Assembly: GCA_037693485.1 (NCBI GenBank)
Contig: CM075351.1
Coordinates: 15,619,001 to 15,683,000 of the forward strand
Reading direction: 5' to 3'
Origin: Kitagawia praeruptora
Taxonomy: Eukaryota; Streptophyta; Magnoliopsida; Apiales; Apiaceae
Length of the DNA: 64,000 nucleotides
The notes below the pieces were generated by a model. That model was not told where the DNA came from and searched no databases. It saw nothing but the letters and a program-made list of their open reading frames with translations. Both the position numbers and the translations under genes were made by a program. This document shows, piece after piece, positions 56,135 to 64,000 of the stretch; the stretch's first letter is position 1; every line of letters starts with the position of its first letter.

Positions 56135-56313
56135 ATGGAAAAGCCAAATCACCACCAGCATGAGCATCAGCATCAACACCCTCCGGTGACTCATCAACCA
56201 CCTCCGGTGATTTTTCCACCACTTGGTGCAGCTAGAGGACCCTCTTTTCCTCCCAATGAACAACTCGTCCAGCTCAACTACTGCATACATTCTAATCCTT
56301 CTTGGCGTCAGTA

Positions 56314-56359
<46 letters not shown>

Positions 56360-56393
56360 CCACCCTCCCTCTCTCTCTCTCTCTTCTCTCTCT

Positions 56394-56447
<54 letters not shown>

Positions 56448-59400
56448 CCTCTCCCCTTTGCACACATGTATAATTCACTAAGAAAAGTCTTTTGCCTGTA
56501 AAGGTTCTTTTATGGATTGTCACTTTATTTCAACCTGAATAAAGTTGGGTTCTTTTAGTATAAACTTTCATTCCTTTACATGTGTGTGTGTGTGTGTGTG
56601 TGAGAATAATTCATTGATTCCACAAGGGTCTTATGTTTTTTTGTTAAGTGAATGATTTCCTTTATTGTTGTTGATTGATCAATTATTTGTTTTCTATCTA
56701 TTATGTGCTTTATAAGGAATCATGTGTTTTTATTATATTTGACATATATATTAAATGTTGACAATTCAGTTCTTGAATTGCTTAATCTTGTGAATTGCCT
56801 CTGCCCTACATTACAGGATATGGTATTTGTGTATATCACCTGATTTGTGCATTTCATGTTTTGCAGCTCAAACTGTTCTGCTAGCATTCCAGCACTACAT
56901 TGTAATGCTTGGAAGTGCTGTTATGATTGCCACCAACCTTGTCCCTCGAATGGGTGGAGGTTCGGTTAGTATCACTACCACTATACTTATTTTCGTTATA
57001 TAATTGGTGCATGATTTGATTTTTTTTTCATTGGTGCATTCATTAGGGTGACAAAGCCCGAGTGATTCAGACGTTGCTGTTTATGTCGGGAATCAATACA
57101 CTTCTTCAGACCTTAATTGGGACAAGACTTCCTACGGTGATGGGACCATCGTTTGCTTATATCATATCAGTACTTGGTATCATCAGCGATTTCTCTGATA
57201 GTAACTTCTCGAGCGAGCACCAGGTATGCAAAACTTGTTATTGAAGTAAAGCTTGGATGAAGTTATGAGATATGCGACAAATTATTTTATTATCTATTTA
57301 GTGATGAGGCAGGTATAATTGACATACCTTTTTAATAAATTTTGAAGTCTTTTGGGCTGTTCGATAACTGAATTGTGCAATTTAATGATTGTTCTCTCAT
57401 GAAACCGTCAATTTTTTCTCCAACCAGCGCAACATTTGGGCCCTCCACATTGAATATATAAAAATAGATAACATGACAAGCCTCTTTATGACAAAAATTA
57501 GGGTAAGGCAGTGTATATTTGGACTTTCTGACTTCCGAGACCCTGCTGATGCGAGAACCTCGTATACCAGGAACCGGAATGTAGGATAACCCAAACCAAG
57601 GACTTTTTAGCAAACACAGTCTGATAGTAAAAAACATTGGATAGCCTTACCCTTCATTGGAAAAACTCTCATTCTCAATATTTTATCAGATATTACGGTT
57701 GACTCTTAGTGAATGCATCCCTCTTGTATAGGCTTTGCTCAAATGCTCGTTCATCAATAAATGCCTGGTGATCGATCTAGTTGCTAATGGTGACAAGATC
57801 GATGCATTGACTCCTAGCTCTAGCTGCGTTTCCTGTGTATCTGTGTTCGATTATTATTCTCCTTGTGCATACCCACTGTTTACATCTATGTACTGTTGTC
57901 CGTTCTCTATGCATTGTGCCATGAATTTAAAACCTCTATTTTGATGCATTGGTGTATATTGTTGACTGTCAATGTGCTGTGTAAATGTCCTCTACAATAG
58001 GCATCTTTTAATACCTTTACAGAATCTATTGATAGACTATTTAATGTATTATATTTATGGCGATCTCATAAGAAACTTTCTTATCATTTTACCTATTTAA
58101 GAGCCTTTATTGTGGTTTACATATCTTGGAAGTCCTGCCAATGAATCAATATCCATAAGCATATTTGCTAAATTTTGTTTGAATGACCTTAATGTGTGTG
58201 CATGTAGAGGTTTCTTCATTGCATGAGATCAATTCAAGGAGCTCTCATTGTGTCATCCTTCATCAACATTATACTTGGATATGGTAGGGTCTGGGCCAAA
58301 CTTACAAGGTACTGTAACTGTTTTGTGCAGCAGCATGGTTTTTGTACTCATTCGTTTAGGAGTTTTTGTTGCCATCTACTAATATTTTTAACTTTCGATG
58401 CAGGCTCTTCAGTCCTGTTGTAATTGTACCAGTTGTTTGTGTGGTTGGTCTTGGCTTATTTGGAAGGGGATTCCCCCAGGTATGTTTCTTTTATTAAGCA
58501 TTAAAGTGTGAGACCCACATTATTGTAGTATACATATTTTTGATTAAGCTCGTGTTTGGTCTGCAGCTTGCAAACTGTGTTGAGATTGGCCTCCCCATGC
58601 TAATTTTATTGGTGGTGTGCCAACAAGTAATATTTTCCTTAAATATCTTTGTGTTTTATGTATTATATGACCAATAGAGAAGGTAGAAGTGAAACATGAT
58701 TATTTTTTGCAGTATTTGAAGGGTATAGACCCCAGGGCACATTCTGTACTCGAGCGGTTTGCTTTGCTTTTCTGCATTGCCTTCGTCTGGGTTTTTGCTG
58801 TTATCCTAACTGTGTCCGGAGCTTACAATAATGTTGGGCATCAAACGCAGGCAAGTTGCCGCACTGATCGCTCGGGCCTATTGTCATCTGCTCCATGGTA
58901 ATTGTCATATGGCAACATATCTATCTATATAAGCTCTCATCTGGAAGAGCAAGTTGTTCAGACTTTCTAAAATTCTTGCTAATATGTTAGGGTTCGGATT
59001 CCATATCCATTCCAGTGGGGTGCACCCATATTCAGAGCTAGTCATGTCTTTGGAATGATGGGAGCTGCCCTTGTTGCTTCAGCAGAGGTTTGGTTCCCGT
59101 CACAATTTATGTCTGTGTGATATGAGTTTTACTTTTAGGGAACTTTAATTTTGTGTTCATATTTGTATGGTGGAGGCTAACAGAGTTCCAATATTAAAAC
59201 ATTAATAAAAAGAACTCATATTAAAAGAACTGCAGATGATTAGATCTTTTACAATTTGACCTGAAACATTCCATATTTAATGTTGAACCATTCCTTTCAG
59301 TCAACTGGAACATTTTACGCAGCAGCACGGCTTGCTGGTGCTACAGCTCCTCCCACATATGTGCTTACTCGAAGCATTGGTCTTCAGGTTTAGACAGGCC

Positions 59401-62400
59401 AGCAGAGCCTTTGTTTTTCCTTTTTTCTGTTGCCTGGTATTTATGGTGTGTTTCTGATTGTGTTTGCATTGTGAATCTAGGGTATTGGGCAGCTGCTTGA
59501 AGGGATATTTGGTGCTGCTGTTGGCACTACTGCATCTGTGTAAAGAATTGATTTTAATCCATTTATTATATTTATCCTATTTTTATAGGCTATACTTGGA
59601 ACATTTATTCTTATAATTTCATCATTTAGGCAGCTTGAAAATTGATTGTCATCATAATCTTATTCCTTAAGTTGTTTAGATGCTCATTATAGATGCCCCA
59701 AATTAGACGATCTACTTTCCCCAAATTATTAAGTTTGCGATTTTTATTTGATTAATCTATACAAATTGGGTTATAGGTTTCCGTTCAAGCATCAGGTTTA
59801 GATTATCTTGCTTGATTTCGTGGAACGTTTTATATATACCTTCTATCAGAATAGGAGGAACTCTGTAAGATATTCAACTCATCCTCCTTTGTGGTTGACA
59901 TTTAAAAATTAGGGGGATGAGAACATATTTGTAGTAAAGAAAATAAAAAGGGATGAAATAAACTTTTTGTCACTGAACTGATCCAAAACTAACACATAAG
60001 TCACTTTACAGAATCTGTTAACATTCAAATACTTAATTTATCTCTAAAGAACAGTCAGTTGTTTCCAGTTAAACACTCATAGGAATATGATGTTCCGTTG
60101 AAGAATCCCCACAATTAACCATGGTTCTGTGTGGCAAGACTCTAAAAGTAAATGGTTTAATCATATCTCAAATTCTATAAATTACTGTTCTTGAGTGGAG
60201 GAGTTGCAACTGTGGAACATAGATCGAAGAAATAAAAATTCTTACTATCAAGAGAATCGTTGAGCTAGTCATGAATTCAATAGGTAGTATCAACAGTTCA
60301 ACACCTCTGAATGAGATAGTAAGATCGATGCTGTCCTCTTGCCTCTGCATCTGGCTCATTTATATGTACTTCTGCCTCTTTTATTTCTCTAAGTTATAAC
60401 ATTTTTCCCTTCAATTTCTTCAGCTCTTTAGTATGAGTTCTTTTACTATTGGTTTATATATCTTAATTCCTTCAGCTCTTTATCCTAAGAACTCCTATTT
60501 CTGTCATCATATTCAGATTCATCCTCTAATATGAAATACATGAATATATTATAAAAAACAGAAAGAGAAAAAATCTTTTATCTGGCTTTTGATGTTTCAA
60601 ATGTCAAACATGTTTCAAATGTCAAACCTTTACCTCTTCGCCCTCATCACTCACTAAATTGTAGCTCTATGTTCTAACAATTTCATTCCTGTGTAGTCTT
60701 CACTATTTGGGACCTTTTAAGTTGAGATGACAGTGGGACTTGATGCATGTACCTTTACTTTAAAAAGAGTTGACTGCATTGTTGAATGGGTTTTAATGCA
60801 TAATTACTGAAGTGATACAATAGTTATTGACTAGTGGTTTAGGTACCTAACTTCAAGTAATTTTTGCATAATTACTGAAGTGGTAGTTTGTCACATAGTT
60901 TCATTCAGGTTAGTTTAGGGACCAAAAGTTTTATTTTATCCTACAAAGATGAATGGGTTTTAATGCATGAACCATAATCCGCATAATTACTGTATCAGCT
61001 TCCTTATTTTACCGAAAGTCTGTTGCTGACTATTACAACGAACCTGCAGTGAAAATGTTGGGCTTCTTGGATTGACTCATGTTGGGAGCAGAAGAGTAGT
61101 ACAGATATCCTGTGTTTTCATGATCTTCTTTTCCATATTTGGTGAGTTTTAACTCTGTTTTATATTCATTTTGAATCATTTCAACAGTGTTTAATTATAA
61201 GGTCCTAATTTGCAGGAAAATTTGGGGCCTTCTTTGCGTCGATACCTTTACCAATATTTGCAGCTATATACTGTGTCTTATATGGTATTGTTGGTGAGTT
61301 TTCCTGCCATCACTGTTTTTATAATTCTGTAATGTACTTGAATGACAATTAATATTCATTATCTTATTTATACAGCTGCCATTGGGATTTCGTTCATTCA
61401 ATTTGCGAACAATAACTCAATGCGAAACATCTATATACTGGGTCTCTCTTTGTTCCTTGCAATATCTATACCACAGTATTTTGTGATGAAAACTGATCCA
61501 GCTGATGGCCATGGACCTATTAAAACTGATGGTGGATGGGTAAGATAAGATTACAAATACTTCCAATTTTATAGCTTTACTTTCTCCTTGGAATGGAAAC
61601 TTCTGATCTAGCTGCTACTTGAAGATAGGGCATTAGTTTATCTTATGAGTTTATTGTGTTCTTCATAACTGTTAGAATACTATATAAGATCCCGGTAAGG
61701 CCTTCATCTAAAACCTTAAGGTGTTAGAGGAAGGCCTTACTGGGATCTTATATTGTATTCTAATACCAGGATCTTATATTGTATTCTAACAATAACCCCA
61801 TTCTTGTCCACAACATATGACAACTAGAGAGTTGTCCTAGCGATTAGCAACTTCATTTGCACAGTAAATCAATTTATGTAGCCTATGTGTTGTTACACTG
61901 ACAATTTTTTTACTTGTAAGAGGGGCTGTCTTATGAAAAATTAATGGCTTTCGTTAGGGTAAATAAACTTACTTTCTCTGAAGGTCTTACTTTCTCTGAA
62001 GGTGATGATGCCATGACTAATATATAATTCAGAATGCAAGATAGGGGAATAGGGGTTATCATATGATATAGATGAGGGTAGCTAGTTATCCAACACTGAT
62101 GGTGTTACTAATGCTAATTTTATTTTTTATATTCTAGATGCTTTGTATGACATTGATCTTGAGACGAAACTCCTTGATTATCTCTACTGATTTACAAGAA
62201 GTTGGATGTAGTATTGCTGAAGCATGCTAACATAAAATTTCCTCTTTTTCATTGTTTTTAATTTCAGTTTAACAATATATTCAATGCAATCTTCTCTTCA
62301 TCTCCTACGGTTGCTTTGATAGTTGCAACACTTCTTGATAATACACTTGAGACAAGGAATACGCATGAAGACCGAGGTATTCCGTGGTGGGTTCCATTCC

Positions 62401-62495
62401 AGCACAAGAGAGGAGATAGCAGAAACGAAGAGTTCTATAGTTACCCTCTTCGTTTCAGAGAGTTCAAAGATTTCATCCCTTCTAGGTTCCGATGA
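56135..62495 (+). CDS. NAT: Nucleobase-ascorbate transporter (NAT/NCS2 family)
   Basis: Fourteen exons join in frame: 56135-56306, 56867-56964, 57047-57223, 58208-58308, 58404-58479, 58567-58626, 58713-58897, 58991-59087, 59301-59387, 59481-59539, 61050-61141, 61216-61293, 61376-61539 and 62268-62495. They total 1,674 nt, 557 residues plus stop. NAT proteins move purines, uracil and related compounds with protons across the plasma membrane; the family has about 12-14 membrane segments. The TMS1 Gln-His pair is at residues 66-67 (FQHYIVMLG); GINTLLQTLIGTRLP, QGALIVSSF, PFQWGAP and SAESTGTFYAAARLAGA follow. The NAT signature is at 372-381, ENVGLLGLTH, with His in place of the usual R/K/G. The C-terminus NEEFYSYPLRFREFKDFIP is family-typical. 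The N-terminus is His/Gln/Pro-rich (residues 5-25). No broken exon or missing splice site was found. Confidence 0.95.
56310..56455. repeat. Long CT microsatellite at the 5' end of NAT intron 1
   Basis: About 140 bp of nearly pure CT with a few CCC and TT interruptions, starting three bases after the GTCAGT donor core. Reading frames that cover it on either strand are artefacts. Confidence 0.95.
56580..56602. repeat. (TG)n microsatellite
   Basis: About 11 TG units inside NAT intron 1. Confidence 0.9.
57224..58207 (+). other. NAT intron 3
   Basis: 984-bp GT-AG intron. Contains short open frames without domains. Confidence 0.85.
59540..61049 (+). other. NAT intron 10
   Basis: 1.5-kb GT-AG intron. 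The phrase GCATAATTACTGAAGTG recurs at about 60799 and 60874, and TCAAATGTCAAAC-like words are repeated near 60597-60630. Confidence 0.85.
61670..61791. mobile_element. 122-bp solo LTR-like element with 5-bp target duplication
   Basis: Begins TGTTAGAATAC and ends GTATTCTAACA (perfect 11-bp inverted ends, TG..CA), flanked by ATAAC on both sides (61665-61669, 61792-61796). The interior contains GATCCCGGTAAGGCCTT and its near reverse complement around a 26-base loop. Fits a solo LTR of a miniature (TRIM-like) retrotransposon in NAT intron 13. Confidence 0.8.
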
Positions 62496-64000
62496 AGTAC
62501 TGCTCTACAGGGCCTCAAAAAAAAAAGTATTGCTCTACAGAAACTGTACATTAAAAGTTAAAATATCAGAGCTGTTATGGTTTTCATTTTAATTTTTAAG
62601 CGAAGACTTTGTCTTCAATTATTTTACTAGGATTAATCTGCCCAGCTAATAGCTAGCCGCGTGCTCACATATGTTTTCTTTTCTTTTATTCAAATCTGGG
62701 ATTTGCTCGCAGGGATACCCTCATTTTCATCTTATATTTTATAGATTTATTATATTTTTCCTTCGCCGTTGGTCTTGTTTCGATTAAATTACTCAACATT
62801 CTCAAGAATAGTCAAGATCATCCTAGGTTAAGTTACCAGTTCTCCTAAAACCTCGAAAGGTTAGGGAAACGAACTTATCAGGATCATATCATATATTCAA
62901 CATTCTAGTATTCATTGTAATTGCATTTTGTGGTCGAACAAGAAAGGACGGAGATGCTTTTCATTTCAATCACTCGGAATATGAAGCGAAAAAAAGCATG
63001 ATTGAGAGAGATTTCATACTACTTCACTGCATCGACTTTGTTGCATCATTCAAGGGTTGGTAGAAAAAGCGGGGATAGACAAAGACGAGCATGGTGATTT
63101 TGATAATCGATAAGAAAAGAAACTACGAGTATTTAAATTTTTGTAATTAACGATTTGACGAACCAAAATGGACAACGATACTTGTAATATCGAATTGGAC
63201 AGGAAGACAGTTATTAGGACTCGTACAAATTACATGGCCTAGCTGAAAAGAAAAAGCACATGTATAATATAATAAAATACGATTTTAAACTTTGCCTAAC
63301 TATAAAGTAGAAAAAGGTTTTGCAGCCCAAAGGAGGAACATCGTGTCCTTTCACCATTTGACTACAGGTTTAATCGGCCTGATAAAACAAAAGAGCCGCT
63401 TTTTAATTATTCTTTTCACTTCTCCAAATCGATCGATCATTATTCTCCCAACTGTAATCCATCGTTCAATTATCACTATTTTAACGAATTCAATATTTAG
63501 TTGTGCAAAACTACTATTGAATAAAGTTGTTGGAATTATTAAACTGGCTACTACAGAGAACTTGATAAGAAAGATATGGCAAAATCATTAAGCACAATAT
63601 CATACAATCGTCGGTGTCGGTCGTTCTAAGAGGATTGATTATTAAATATAACATTGTTTCACGAAACGATGAGCGATCAAGATTAATTATTGATTAGTTG
63701 CCAAAATGAAACCATGAGCGATCAAGATTAATTAGATTAATTATTCAAAAAAAAAATTAGATTAATTATTGATTAGTCGCCAAAACGAAGGATCGAGTTA
63801 AAATTGGTCGAAAATTGGCCTACGTTGGTCGGTTTAATCAGTTAAAACTTGATTAATCAATCAAAAAGTAGTCTAACTGGTCAAAATTAGTATTTTTTTT
63901 AAAAGAAGTTAAGAAATTTAAAAGTGAAAAAATTGAATATAAAATCAAAAATCGTATCCTCAAATCGACCAACAATTATATCTGAAAAATAGTGATATCA
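62496..64000. other. 3' flank of NAT and intergenic DNA
   Basis: Starts with a short tandem repeat spanning the 3' UTR (ACTGCTCTACAG / ATTGCTCTACAG around 62500-62540 with an A run between). Further on is unannotated AT-rich DNA. GAGCGATCAAGATTAATTA recurs at 63670 and 63716. No gene recognised. Confidence 0.55.

Noticed and set aside
56069..56523. Open frames rich in Leu-Ser or Arg-Glu repeats on both strands
   Set aside because: They are translations of the CT microsatellite in NAT intron 1.

Overview
The window is nuclear DNA of a flowering plant, almost certainly a eudicot. It has spliced genes with GT-AG introns, plant gene families (LR-type serpins, a nucleobase-ascorbate transporter, a thylakoidal-type signal peptidase, a PDRG1/prefoldin-like protein) and a dense layer of plant transposons (Helitrons, Stowaway, Tourist and hAT MITEs, a RNase H-bearing LINE, a Copia element). 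I cannot name the species.

Layout. 1-800: first exon of an unrecognised minus-strand gene leaving the window on the left, with CT microsatellites in its intron 1 and upstream of its start. 730-1135: a MITE. 1530-3207: a satellite-like tandem array of about 9.7 copies, 174 bp each. 3640-3987: right end of a CACTA-type element, abutting a 5'-truncated signal peptidase pseudogene (4062-4718). 5410-13304: a candidate 7.9-kb non-autonomous Helitron that has captured part of a PDRG1-like gene and another exon, and seems to sit inside a Stowaway-like MITE. 13724-41523: tandem array of two-exon serpin genes, all on the plus strand: A (440 aa), B (450 aa), C (512 aa), a dead exon 1 followed by a 3-kb 5'-truncated LINE, D (384 aa), a dead exon 1 copy of D, and E (390 aa). 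30.2-33 kb and 41.8-55.7 kb are transposon-rich, with Helitrons, MITEs, small tandem arrays and a decayed Copia element with a clear 438-bp 3' LTR. 56135-62495: a complete 14-exon nucleobase-ascorbate transporter gene (557 aa).

The serpin array is the most interesting part. Gene E is the conserved LR serpin: its reactive-centre Arg falls at residue 350, beside R351 of Arabidopsis AtSerpin1. The other genes keep the serpin scaffold but have rewritten the protease-bait loop: D has a Leu-Met-Leu-Phe-Pro loop, and A, B and C have shorter loops with Gly-Gly-Gly flanked by Arg or Cys. A, B and C also carry basic, Pro/Glu/Lys-rich N-terminal tails (about 43, 62 and 120 residues) built from 10-12-residue tandem repeats that lengthen from A to C. 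The array reads as birth, bait-loop divergence and death of serpin copies, with transposons reshaping it: a Stowaway MITE ends exactly at the putative TATA box of gene C, and a LINE lies in the intron of a dead copy.

All coordinates and splice sites come from reading the sequence. No database search or alignment program was run.
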